This document shows, one piece after another, positions 25,112 to 32,936 of a DNA stretch of 47,873 nucleotides. A program made the position numbers and the translations under genes. The stretch is taken from the NCBI RefSeq assembly GCF_024129735.1, contig NZ_JAMXXK010000027.1, positions 1 to 47,873 on the forward strand, written 5' to 3'. The first letter of the stretch is position 1, and every line of letters begins with the position of its first letter. Under the pieces are notes generated by a model. The model did no database searches and was not told the origin of the DNA. It worked only from the letters and a program-made list of their open reading frames with translations. Source of the DNA: Acinetobacter lwoffii (GTDB taxonomy: Bacteria; Pseudomonadota; Gammaproteobacteria; Pseudomonadales; Moraxellaceae).

Positions 25112-25879
25112 TTAAAGCCATTCTTTGCTGTCATCTGCCACAGGGGTACCATGCATCACATGCTGAATCATGGCATAGGCAATACTGCCCTTGAACGGAA
25201 TTTCGGGTAACTGATCAAATTTGAAAAACTGCGCATCGCTCAGTTCATTTTCCTGAATTTGAATGTCCCCTGTATGATATTCCGCCTTGAAGGCCATCAT
25301 CAGATTGCTGGGAAACGGCCACGGCTGGCTGGCCAGATATTGAATGTTTTTGATCTGCAGCCCAACTTCTTCTAGGGTTTCACGGCGGACTGCCTCTTCC
25401 AGGGTTTCTCCGACTTCAACAAAGCCGGCAATCAGACTGTACATTTGGGTTTTATTGCGGGCATTTTTTGCCAGCAGAATTTCATCTTCGCCCCGGGTAA
25501 TGATGGTAATCACACAGGGATTCACCCGTGGATACTGGTTATAGCCACAGGATGGACAGACCATGGCATACTGGCTGGCGTGTTGCTGGGTGGCATGGCC
25601 GCATTTACTGCAAAAGCGGTGGTTACGGCGCCATTCCAGTAACTGTACCGCACGGCTGGCCTCTTCAAATTGTGGTCTGTTCCAGACTTGCACTAGTTGT
25701 CGGATCGGAACCAGCTGATAACCTTCAGGCACCGGTTCGTCTTCTTTCAGGTCACGAGCAATGATCTCGCCATTTTCCGTCAAGTTCAAGTCGTGCTGCA
25801 GTTTGGCTACCTGCGGCAACTGAAAATGCTCATCCACCAGTAATTGCTGCTGTCTAAAAATATACGCTTTTGAATGCAT
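25112..25879 (-). CDS. nudC: NADH pyrophosphatase / RNA decapping hydrolase NudC
   Basis: A 255-residue NudC. It contains a four-cysteine zinc ribbon (CSKCGH ... CPSCGYNQYPRVNP, about residues 92-115). The Nudix box is GFVEVGETLEEAVRRE with TLEEVGL after it, and the NudC-specific SQPWPFPSNLM follows. The enzyme hydrolyses NAD(H) and removes NAD caps from RNA. All catalytic Glu residues of the Nudix box are present. It stands alone on the minus strand between blc and the sRNA-like copy 3. Its role in the neighbourhood may be redox or nucleotide housekeeping under stress. Confidence 0.95.
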   Translation of the reverse strand: MHSKAYIFRQQQLLVDEHFQLPQVAKLQHDLNLTENGEIIARDLKEDEPVPEGYQLVPIRQLVQVWNRPQFEEASRAVQLLEWRRNHRFCSKCGHATQQHASQYAMVCPSCGYNQYPRVNPCVITIITRGEDEILLAKNARNKTQMYSLIAGFVEVGETLEEAVRRETLEEVGLQIKNIQYLASQPWPFPSNLMMAFKAEYHTGDIQIQENELSDAQFFKFDQLPEIPFKGSIAYAMIQHVMHGTPVADDSKEWL

Positions 25880-25900
25880 GCTCGTGAGAATTCCCTGATT

Positions 25901-25985
25901 AAAAAAAATCCCATACTGGGGATGTATGGGACAAAACTAAGGAAGTTTACATGGAGTAACTTCTATTTAGATACTAGGCGCACGT
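25901..25985 (-). ncRNA. Repeated sRNA-like element, copy 3
   Basis: On the minus strand, cttccttagttttg leads into a stem with arms tcccata and tatggga and then eight T. The arrangement matches copies at 1888-1975 and 3723-3805, with compensatory changes in the stem (CCCA/TGGG kept, flanks altered). It lies 21 bp upstream of nudC on the same strand, so it would end a short transcript just before that gene. Confidence 0.5.
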
Positions 25986-26268
25986 TGCCTGAATTACAAC
26001 CATAATAATTTGTATCTTTTTGATTAAAATCACATAATTTTCACAACAATTATGTCTTCAGGAATAATGCGAAGCGAATTTCATCAACTGGATGTAGCAT
26101 TATAGAGATGAACACTCTGTTATTGTAGCAATCATGATTCATGTGCAATGTCAGCAGATCATCTGGTCGGGTTGAATTTACTGAACATGCGGACTGATCT
26201 GTGTTTTCACAAAAAATTGAACTGTCTGGCTTTACACTAGACTATCTTTGATCGGGTCTGGAAGGGCT
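25986..26268 (+). promoter_or_regulatory. Intergenic region upstream of the photolyase gene
   Basis: No gene is seen. A possible sigma-70-like promoter is ttgaac at about 26217 and tatctt at about 26244, a 21-bp spacer that is longer than usual and is the kind used by MerR-type regulators. A GGAAGG ribosome site precedes the photolyase ATG. The assignment is tentative and no operator repeat was identified. Confidence 0.3.
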
Positions 26269-27792
26269 ATGCGTTTCGGTTTAATTTTAGGTGACCAGCT
26301 TCATCATCAGCTCGCTACGCTTAAAGCGCTGAACCGTACCCGGGATGTGATCCTGATGGCCGAAGTGGTTGAGGAAGCGACTTATGTCGCCCATCATCCG
26401 CAGAAAATTGCCCTGATTTTTAGCGCAATGCGGCATTTTGCCAAAGAGCTCAAAGCGGAAGGCTGGCGTGTACGTTACCATGCTTTTCAGTACGGCAGTC
26501 CGATTCGTAGCCTGCTGGATTTCGTACAGGCACAGCAACTGCTGTTCCCCGTCACAGAATTGGTAATGACCCGATGCGGGGAATACCGCCTGCAGCAGCA
26601 GATTGAAAAGCACTGGAGCCAGCAGCTGCAACTGCCGGTACAGTGTCTGGATGACGATCGTTTTTTCTGTAGCCCGGAGCAGTTCCGGCACTGGGCCAGC
26701 CGCTACCAGACATTGCGCATGGAATATTTTTACCGGGAAATGCGTAAACAGACCGGTTATTTGATGCAGAGACAGCAGCCGCTTGGACAACAGTGGAACT
26801 ATGACAGCGCCAATCGCAAGGCATGGTCAGGCACTCCACCATTGCCTCCAACACTTCATTTTGAACGCGATCAGATTGATCTGGATGTAATGCAAATGGT
26901 TGAGCGCGAGTTTCCGCTTCACGCTGGCAGCCTTGACAACTTCCGCTGGGCCACCACGCGCAATGATGCGCTGCGCGCGCTGCAGCATTTTATTGACCAC
27001 AGTTTGCCGCACTTTGGCGATTATCAGGATGCCATGGTTCAGGGTGCAGACACGCTGTTTCACAGCCTGCTCTCGCCTTATCTGAACTGCGGCCTATTGC
27101 TGCCCCGAGAAGTCTGTGATGCCGCAGAAGCGGCTTACCATGCTGGTCATGCGCCACTGAATACCGTGGAAGGGTTTATTCGGCAGATTCTGGGCTGGCG
27201 CGAATATGTCCGCGGGATTTACTGGCTGAACATGCCCGAATACGCCAGCCGCAACGTGCTGCAGCACTCAGCACCGCTGCCGCAATTTTACTGGACCGGC
27301 CGTACACGGATGAACTGTATGACGCAGTGTTTCCGCAATACCTTTCAGCATGCCTATGCACATCATATCCAGCGTCTGATGGTGACTGGCAATTTTGCCT
27401 TATTGAGCGGTGTTGATCCCCATCAGATCAGTGAATGGTACTTGGCGGTGTATGCCGATGCCTATGCATGGGTAGAATTGCCGAATACGTTGGGCATGGT
27501 GATGCATGCCGATGGCGGCTTGATGGCTAGCAAGCCTTATGCCGCTTCGGGCAATTACATCCATAAGATGTCGGATTACTGCAAGCACTGTAGCTACAGT
27601 GTCAAAACCCGCACCGAGCCGGACAGCTGTCCATTCAATAGCCTGTACTGGTATTTCATGATCCGGTATGAAGCGACATTCCGTAATCATCCACGTATGG
27701 GCATGATCTATCGCCAGCTAGATAAACTTCAAGATCGGCCGCAGATCATCAGCCATGCCCAACAGCTTCTCAGCCAGATCGATGAGTTATAA
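26269..27792 (+). CDS. phrB: Iron-sulfur bacterial (6-4) photolyase (PhrB/FeS-BCP type)
   Basis: A 507-residue cryptochrome/photolyase of the FeS-BCP branch. The N-terminus RFGLILGDQL is typical. The four cluster cysteines fall at 350 (MNCMTQC), 438 and 441 (YCKHC) and 454 (DSCPF), the same spacing as the 4Fe-4S ligands known in Agrobacterium PhrB. FAD-pocket segments include FIRQILGWREYVRG and ANTLGM-like PNTLGMVMHADGG. It repairs (6-4) photoproducts with blue light. The ATG at 26269 is chosen because of its GGAAGG site; a TTG 7 codons upstream is unlikely. DUF2256 follows after 3 bp. Confidence 0.93.
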   Translation: MRFGLILGDQLHHQLATLKALNRTRDVILMAEVVEEATYVAHHPQKIALIFSAMRHFAKELKAEGWRVRYHAFQYGSPIRSLLDFVQAQQLLFPVTELVMTRCGEYRLQQQIEKHWSQQLQLPVQCLDDDRFFCSPEQFRHWASRYQTLRMEYFYREMRKQTGYLMQRQQPLGQQWNYDSANRKAWSGTPPLPPTLHFERDQIDLDVMQMVEREFPLHAGSLDNFRWATTRNDALRALQHFIDHSLPHFGDYQDAMVQGADTLFHSLLSPYLNCGLLLPREVCDAAEAAYHAGHAPLNTVEGFIRQILGWREYVRGIYWLNMPEYASRNVLQHSAPLPQFYWTGRTRMNCMTQCFRNTFQHAYAHHIQRLMVTGNFALLSGVDPHQISEWYLAVYADAYAWVELPNTLGMVMHADGGLMASKPYAASGNYIHKMSDYCKHCSYSVKTRTEPDSCPFNSLYWYFMIRYEATFRNHPRMGMIYRQLDKLQDRPQIISHAQQLLSQIDEL

Positions 27793-27795
27793 ACC

Positions 27796-27948
27796 ATGAA
27801 AAAACAGCATCTCCCTGAAAAAACCTGTATTCACTGCTTGCGCCCTTTTACTTGGCGCAAGAAATGGCAACGCTGCTGGGAGGAAGTCAGATACTGTTCT
27901 GAACGATGTAAACGTGAGTCTAGACGGCGGTCAAAATCAAACGCTTAG
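27796..27948 (+). CDS. DUF2256 zinc-ribbon-like small protein
   Basis: A 50-residue protein matching DUF2256: [18 protein letters not shown], then [15 protein letters not shown]. Two CxxC/CxxxC pairs form a probable zinc site and the rest is strongly basic. It starts 3 bp after the photolyase stop, the common place for this family, which regularly accompanies cryptochrome/photolyase genes. Its stop overlaps the stop of the TIGR03643 gene on the other strand by 4 bp. Confidence 0.88.
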   Translation: MKKQHLPEKTCIHCLRPFTWRKKWQRCWEEVRYCSERCKRESRRRSKSNA

Positions 27949-28211
27949 AAACGCTTGTATTGCCGTGAACAATAGGCCCGTATCACATCGGGTGAACGCA
28001 GTTGCAGATGTTTAGTTTTTCGGCCGGTGACTCGTTCACGCCACATTTTAAAACTCGATGCTTTCATATTTTTCCGCATCAAGCGAATCACTGCAGTTTC
28101 ATTTAAGCCAAACTCACGCTGGATGGCTTCAAATGGGGTGCGATCTTCCCAGGCCATTTCAATGATCCTTGACAGATCTGCTCCCGCATATTCAATTACT
28201 TTACGCACCAC
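27945..28211 (-). CDS. TIGR03643 family protein
   Basis: An 88-residue protein with the family core [17 protein letters not shown], then [20 protein letters not shown] and VTGRKTKH. It looks like a small helix-turn-helix type DNA-binding protein ([19 protein letters not shown]). The family frequently sits beside photolyase and DUF2256 genes, as here. It is convergent with DUF2256, overlapping by 4 bp. A regulatory role for the photolyase set is possible but unproven. Confidence 0.85.
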   Translation of the reverse strand: MVRKVIEYAGADLSRIIEMAWEDRTPFEAIQREFGLNETAVIRLMRKNMKASSFKMWRERVTGRKTKHLQLRSPDVIRAYCSRQYKRF

Positions 28212-28497
28212 ATACCTCTGCTTACTTTCATTTTTAAAATAAAAATTGAGCGATAAAATTTAACGCTATCTCTCTGTATCTGGGTCAGATCAAGTTGACC
28301 ATACTCATCTTAATAAAACGAAGATGAAGATTTTGTGATTTTTTACGTGGATTGTATGTTGTTGCTGTCCTATCGGGCCTTCGAGCTCAGCCTGTGGTCC
28401 AAATACCTGTGATGTGGGTCTAGGATTTTAGACCATGCCTATAAGTGATAATCTACTCCCCAATAAGCATGGGAAATGCTTGTTTTTGGAGTCAACC

Positions 28498-28803
28498 ATG
28501 ACACGAAGAAAACGTCGTAATCATTCAGCAGATTTTAAAGTTAAAGTTGCTCTCGCAGCAATTAAAAGGCGACCACACACTCGCTGAACTTTCTACTCAA
28601 TTCGATTTACATCAAAACCAAATAATTGATTGGGAAAATCAACTGCTTGAGCAATCAATCAGTATTTTTCACGACCAACAGCACAACAAGAACCTGAGAT
28701 TGACCTCAAAGCTCTACATGCCAAGATATGACATCAGGCATTGCAAATTAATCTTTTAGAAGGTGCACTCAGAAAAATAGGGCAGCTGAGCGGCAAAAAA
28801 TGA
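28498..28803 (+). pseudogene. IS3 orfA, frameshifted and with internal stop
   Basis: The ATG at 28498 begins TRRKRRNHSADFKVKVALAAIK, the normal HTH start of an IS3 OrfA. An extra A near 28566 then shifts the frame, and GDHTLAELSTQFDLHQNQI continues in another frame. A second shift follows near 28690 (EPEIDLKALHAKI) with an in-frame TGA at about 28728. The last part, LEGALRKIGQLSGKK, restores the OrfA end and the A6 slippery region. Without OrfA and the OrfAB fusion the element is probably immobile. Confidence 0.82.
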
Positions 28804-29633
28804 TCGATAAGACCCATCAACTTTCGGTACTACAACAATCGCAATTTATTCAAATCAATCGCAGTACGTTGTATTACAAGCCCAAAGAGATTTCATCAAC
28901 TGATTTGAGTTGGATGCGTCTGATCGATGAAATTCATCTCGACTACCCATTTATGGGCAGTCGAATGATACGAGATATGCTACAGCGTCAAGGACATCAA
29001 ATAGGTCGGCGTAAAGTCCGACGTTTAATGCGCTTGACGGGAATACATGCCTTGTATCCCAAACCCAATACCAGTAAGCCTAATCTTGCACACCGTATTT
29101 TCCCATATCTGTTGAAAAACATGCTCATAGATCACTCTAATCAAGTCTGGTGTACAGATATCACGTACATTCCTATGGCTAAAGGCTTTGTCTATCTGTG
29201 TGCAATTATAGATTGGCATAGTCATAAAGTACTGGCTCATCGTGTATCGATCAGTATGGAAACAGACTTTTGCATAGATGCGTTGCAAGAAGCAATTGCG
29301 AAATATGGTTGTCCAGAGGTGTTTAATACAGACCAAGGCAGTCAATTCACAAGCGAGGCATTTTTGAATGAGTTAAAATTGCGAAATATCTGTATCAGTA
29401 TGGATGGGAAAGGACGGTGGATAGATAATGTGATGATTGAGCGGTTATGGCGTAGCGTGAAGCATGGGGAAGTCTATTTGAAGGCTTACGATACGGTTAA
29501 ACAAGCGAAACAATCAATTGCTGAATATTTGGATTTTTATAACATGATACGTCCTCATTCAAGTTTGAATAAGGCAACACCAAATGAATTTTATGATCAA
29601 CATTTACTAAAATGTAATGGCAGCATAATTTAA
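28800..29633 (+). CDS. IS3-family transposase OrfB (rve integrase core)
   Basis: A 277-residue OrfB with an intact DDE core: first Asp in WCTDITYIPM, second in FNTDQGSQFTS, and Glu in NVMIERLWRSVKHGEVY. The HTH_21-like region MGSRMIRDMLQRQG lies before it. OrfB is normally made as an OrfAB fusion by -1 frameshifting on the A-run at the overlap. Here OrfA is broken, so OrfB could only be made alone. Confidence 0.93.
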   Translation: MIDKTHQLSVLQQSQFIQINRSTLYYKPKEISSTDLSWMRLIDEIHLDYPFMGSRMIRDMLQRQGHQIGRRKVRRLMRLTGIHALYPKPNTSKPNLAHRIFPYLLKNMLIDHSNQVWCTDITYIPMAKGFVYLCAIIDWHSHKVLAHRVSISMETDFCIDALQEAIAKYGCPEVFNTDQGSQFTSEAFLNELKLRNICISMDGKGRWIDNVMIERLWRSVKHGEVYLKAYDTVKQAKQSIAEYLDFYNMIRPHSSLNKATPNEFYDQHLLKCNGSII

Positions 29634-29680
29634 ATATTTAGAGCGGATTTATCACTTATAAAACTAAATTGAGTGGTCTA

Positions 29681-29933
29681 ATTAACGGAACCACATTAAT
29701 TTGTATTCAATCCATGTTGCAAAGCGACTGAAGCAATTGAAACGTCCGGTGCTTTACAAGCCTGAACGATCTGCTGTTTAAATTCAGCACTGCATGTTCT
29801 TCGTTTTTTCTCAAGAGATGTGATGGATGTCTGGTTATTTGTAGTCATAAATTTAGTCCCCACTTGTTTTTAAGTAGGGACTAAATTAAGGCTTATAGGA
29901 TGAGTTCATAAGGTGTGTTCAGCGAACGCTTAC
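29681..29933 (-). mobile_element. IS66-family element, left end only, cut by the IS3 element
   Basis: On the minus strand the IS66-type terminal sequence gtaagcgttcgctgaacaca begins at 29933. It leads through a hairpin (arms atttagtccc and gggactaaat, 29850-29887) to the start of an IS66 TnpA-like frame. The element stops at the IS3 border at 29680. The sequence beyond the left end of the IS3 does not continue it, so the rest has been deleted. Confidence 0.7.
29696..29848 (-). pseudogene. IS66 TnpA (OrfA) fragment
   Basis: Fifty codons from ATG 29848 read KKRRTCSAEFKQQIVQACK, then PDVSIASVALQHGLN, the N-terminal HTH of IS66 accessory protein TnpA. It is cut off by the IS3 insertion and stops by chance at 29696. 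Not functional. Confidence 0.8.
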
Positions 29934-30091
29934 GTTTTGAATAGATTTAAGAAATTAGGCAGACCTCATACCCAAGTTGTCACTTGAATTTGTATAACTT
30001 AGGGAAGATCTATCTCTAAAGCCTTTATGCAACAGAGTCGTTTTTATCCTAGGGTCCTTACCACTTGTATTCTTTACGAACATATATCTAA

Positions 30092-30118
30092 AAAAGTGTA
30101 GCAAGTTGCTACACTTTT
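30092..30118. terminator. 27-bp palindrome downstream of rep (copy 1 of 2)
   Basis: Thirteen-bp arms aaaagtgtagcaa and ttgctacactttt around a central G lie 3 bp after the rep stop. As a hairpin with a T-run it would terminate rep. The same 27-bp sequence recurs at the end of parB (33837-33865), so a second role such as a partition or recombination site is conceivable. Confidence 0.75.
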
Positions 30119-30120
30119 CG

Positions 30121-31293
30121 CTAGATCAGCTCTTTACCAAAAATATCATTCAGTCTTTCACGAATACTTTGAACGAATTCCGGATTGTTTTTAAGTTTAT
30201 GCTTCATATTTCGTTTAAAGTCATTCAGCCCCATACCAATTTCAGCAAAATCCATTTGGAATAAAGTGTCATTAATGACAATATTTGCTTGAGAGTCAGT
30301 GAGGCATCCTACTTTTTTAAACCACTTCTTGAACTGCTGATAATTTTCATCATTATTAAAAATATACCAAGAACGTACATTCGTATCGAATTTAGCCCCT
30401 AATTCTTTTACGGATGCATTGTCTTCAAATGGAACATCAAGATAGATTTTTTCGATCACTGCAATTTCATCCAGTGCCTTATCAGCAATCCGATGATGCA
30501 GTTTAAAATTCACACCTACAATTGGACGGCCTTTCTTAACGGTTTCATACTCTAATTGTAGATCTGTATTTTCGTTAATTTCTGCCACTATTTTGTCTAA
30601 TACATAGCGTCTAAAATCTACCCAGCGATCATATTTGGTTTCATTAATATCAATCAGTGCTTTCAAGTTTTCTAAAAGTAATGGCACTTCATAACTCTTT
30701 TGATTGGCGTACTTAAATTCGTTTTTAATGAAATAAGTATAAAGACTCATACTGGCAACAGAATCTAGGGCAAAAAGATGTTTTAGCTGATAGGTAGTAA
30801 AATTACCCCCAGCCAGTTGAGTGAAATACGGCAACACCTCACTGGTAAAACGAATCTGAATTGCATTTTTAGAGTCATCTTCCCATCTTAACTCACGGAT
30901 AATGGGAACGACAGAATGTACTTTTTTAGTCTTTCTCTTACCATTATCAGCAGGCTCCTCAATAATAAAATGAGCTACTCGGGATGAAAGCTCTTTATAG
31001 ATCCGATCTATTGCAACATTAATTGAATTACGTTTATTTAATCCTAGTAAATCTGCCAAATCATCCTTATACAAATAAATATAAGTTTGTTCGGTAATTT
31101 CACTATTTACCTTATTTTTCTCACTATAATTCGCAACCGCCATTGCATATAGAAGTGCCTTATATTCATTGGATGACAACTCGATTGGGCGAATTAATCG
31201 GTTACTGGTACTGACAACGCCATTATGGCGAATGTTGCCTATACAGTAGGGAATATAATTCGTTTCTTCTTGCAATGGTTCAGATTCTGTCAT
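30121..31293 (-). CDS. repB: Rep_3-family plasmid replication initiator
   Basis: A 390-residue initiator with two winged-helix domains, the usual Rep_3/RepB plan. Visible family stretches include LSSNEYKALLYAMAVANY, RVAHFIIEEP and LKHLFALDSVASMSLYTYF. It binds the 22-bp iterons at 31777-31926 and opens the adjacent AT-rich DNA. An inverted iteron half-site array (31332-31437) lies between its start and the iterons and should bind Rep dimers for autorepression. The C-terminal 120 residues carry a longer tail than small Rep_3 proteins. It is divergent from parA, with an 850-bp origin region between. Confidence 0.92.
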   Translation of the reverse strand: MTESEPLQEETNYIPYCIGNIRHNGVVSTSNRLIRPIELSSNEYKALLYAMAVANYSEKNKVNSEITEQTYIYLYKDDLADLLGLNKRNSINVAIDRIYKELSSRVAHFIIEEPADNGKRKTKKVHSVVPIIRELRWEDDSKNAIQIRFTSEVLPYFTQLAGGNFTTYQLKHLFALDSVASMSLYTYFIKNEFKYANQKSYEVPLLLENLKALIDINETKYDRWVDFRRYVLDKIVAEINENTDLQLEYETVKKGRPIVGVNFKLHHRIADKALDEIAVIEKIYLDVPFEDNASVKELGAKFDTNVRSWYIFNNDENYQQFKKWFKKVGCLTDSQANIVINDTLFQMDFAEIGMGLNDFKRNMKHKLKNNPEFVQSIRERLNDIFGKELI

Positions 31294-31331
31294 AACCGTG
31301 ATATTTATAATTTGACTTAGTTTTTATATAC

Positions 31332-31437
31332 AAAAGTGGAAAAACTTTCAAGACTTTCACCACAAGATTCTAAAAGTGGAAGGTCCGTCATCAAAAAAAA
31401 GCGTTATTATCCGGTTTTTTGCCTTTAAAGTGGAATT
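31332..31437 (-). promoter_or_regulatory. Inverted iteron-like operator upstream of rep
   Basis: The reverse complement of 31371-31392 reads tgacggaccttccactttta, nearly an iteron in opposite orientation. Partial inverted matches (aaagtgga) lie at about 31333 and 31428. Inverted iteron halves between the iterons and the rep start are the typical binding site for Rep dimers that repress rep. Confidence 0.6.
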
Positions 31438-31460
31438 AAATACAATATTTCCACCCTACA

Positions 31461-31692
31461 GTGACATACCTTCCACCTTTAGCCCCCGAAATTACAGTTT
31501 AGAATGACTATTTTTATTTTTTCACCCACATTCAGATAGGTTAAATTAAATAGAAACCCTGATGTGACAAGGCTTCCACCTTTCAGTTAGATTCGAAAGG
31601 TATAACTGCACATATAATCATCAGGAAATATCCAATAAAAACAGATTATCCACAGGTTAAAAATATACAGTGACAATCATTCCACCTTTAAG
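31461..31692 (+). repeat. Three dispersed iteron-like copies
   Basis: Degenerate iterons start at 31461 (gtgacataccttccaccttt), 31564 (gtgacaaggcttccaccttt) and 31670 (gtgacaatcattccaccttt). They are spaced 103 and 106 bp apart, about ten helical turns, and are in the same orientation as the main array. Confidence 0.8.
31646..31654 (+). promoter_or_regulatory. DnaA box
   Basis: ttatccaca is a perfect consensus DnaA-binding site in the origin region, 130 bp before the main iterons, beside a dispersed iteron and followed by an A/T-rich stretch at 31690-31770 that could be the unwinding element. Confidence 0.8.
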
Positions 31693-31776
31693 GCTTAGTT
31701 ATGAGACTTTATTAACATATTAAATAATTGTTTTTTAAATTATTTTTAAATAAAAATAGCGGTTTAAAAAATAGCA

Positions 31777-31926
31777 GTGACAAACCTTCCACCCTAGTGA
31801 CAGACCTTCCACTTTAGAGTGACAAACCTTCCACTTTAGAGTGACAGACCTTCCACTTTAGAGTGACAGACCTTCCACTTTAGAGTGACAGACCTTCCAC
31901 TTTAGAGTGACAAACCTTCCACCTTT
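31777..31926 (+). repeat. Seven iterons of the plasmid origin
   Basis: Direct repeats starting at 31777, 31797, 31819, 31841, 31863, 31885 and 31907. The first interval is 20 bp and the rest are 22 bp, consensus gtgaca(a/g)accttccacttta. They form the Rep-binding array of the replication origin. Copy-number control by iteron handcuffing is expected for this class. Confidence 0.95.
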
Positions 31927-32149
31927 AAAACTCTAAGCATTTGTTTTATAAAACAAAAATACACTCTTAATTATTAATTAGCTAAATAACTAATTATTCT
32001 AATTATTAATTAAGCTAGCTTAGTTAAAGATTTATTTTTAAGCTGTTTTACATCTGAACAAATAGGATTTATAAATTTTAAAACTATAGTAAGATGAGTG
32101 AAAGTTATTTATATTACTAAACATTCAAATACGGAAGCATCTGACACGC

Positions 32150-32923
32150 ATGTCTGCAAAAATTATTACTGTTGCTAATCATAAAGGCGGATGTGGCAAA
32201 ACAACGACTGTTGTGCACCTAGCCTCAGAACTTGCCAATCTGGGCAACAAGGTTTTAGTCATTGATTTAGATCCTCAAGCAAACGCAAGTTTACACATTG
32301 GGATCCAACATCCAAGCGAAATTGTTGTGACTACAGCAGAATTACTAGTGGGCGATATTTCTTTGTTGGCAGATGCATTACAAGAAGAAACGAACTTTGA
32401 AAAAGTATCATTAATTTATGGTTCCTTGAATTTAGGAAAAACTGAAGACCAACTAAAAGAAGAAGCTCCCCGTCCTTCTGAAGAGTTAAATATCAAGTTA
32501 GAACTGTTAAAAGATCTTTATGATTTTATATTGATCGACTGTCCACCTAGTCTTAAATTATTAACCAGCAATGCCCTGGCATCTTCAACACATGTCATTA
32601 TTCCTATCGAATCCGGATCACAATATGGATTGTATGGGGTAACAGATCTTTTAAATCATCTTGAAAAGATCAAACGTATTAATCCAGATTTAGAGCTTTT
32701 AGGCGCTTTACTAATTAAGCATGATGAACGTCAGAATGTCTGTAAGCTGATTCGGAATGAAGCCTTAAAACAGGTAGGAAAACTTTTAGAGACCACCATT
32801 CCTCAAAGTACTAAAGTTAATCAAGCAGCGATTCTGCAACAATCACTTTTGAATGTAGAAAAAAATTCAAAAGTACGTAAGGCTTTTGAAAGCCTTGCCA
32901 ATGAAATTGTAGCTAAAGTTTAA
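32150..32923 (+). CDS. parA: Plasmid partition ATPase ParA
   Basis: A 257-residue ParA. The deviant Walker A motif is KGGCGKTT (residues 12-19), Walker A' is VLVIDLDPQANAS, and Walker B is FILIDCPPSL. There is no N-terminal HTH extension, as in type Ib or chromosomal-like ParA. It forms a gradient on the nucleoid that moves ParB-parS complexes. It is divergent from rep; parB starts 13 bp downstream. Two near-identical AT repeats (taattattaatta at about 31968 and 32000) lie in its upstream region and could be operator sites. Confidence 0.95.
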   Translation: MSAKIITVANHKGGCGKTTTVVHLASELANLGNKVLVIDLDPQANASLHIGIQHPSEIVVTTAELLVGDISLLADALQEETNFEKVSLIYGSLNLGKTEDQLKEEAPRPSEELNIKLELLKDLYDFILIDCPPSLKLLTSNALASSTHVIIPIESGSQYGLYGVTDLLNHLEKIKRINPDLELLGALLIKHDERQNVCKLIRNEALKQVGKLLETTIPQSTKVNQAAILQQSLLNVEKNSKVRKAFESLANEIVAKV

Positions 32924-32936
32924 ACCTGAGAGTATT

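Larger units (their letters stand above)
28429..29680 (+). mobile_element. IS3-family element (about 1252 bp) with a damaged orfA
   Basis: Ends tagacca (28429) and tggtcta (to 29680) are inverse, and a further internal match tataagtgataa occurs near both ends at slightly different distances. The size and the orfA/orfB layout with an A-rich overlap (aaaaaatga at 28795-28803) fit IS3. No clear target duplication was found. On the right the element directly adjoins an IS66 fragment, which it interrupts. Confidence 0.78.

Noticed and set aside
28212..28428. Possible continuation of the IS66 element on the left of the IS3
   Set aside because: Translation on the minus strand does not continue the TnpA frame, and no IS66 end is seen.
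31777..31926. Seven regularly spaced repeats that could be taken for a CRISPR array
   Set aside because: The 20-22 bp units are contiguous with no spacers and lie beside a Rep_3 gene and a DnaA box, so they are iterons.
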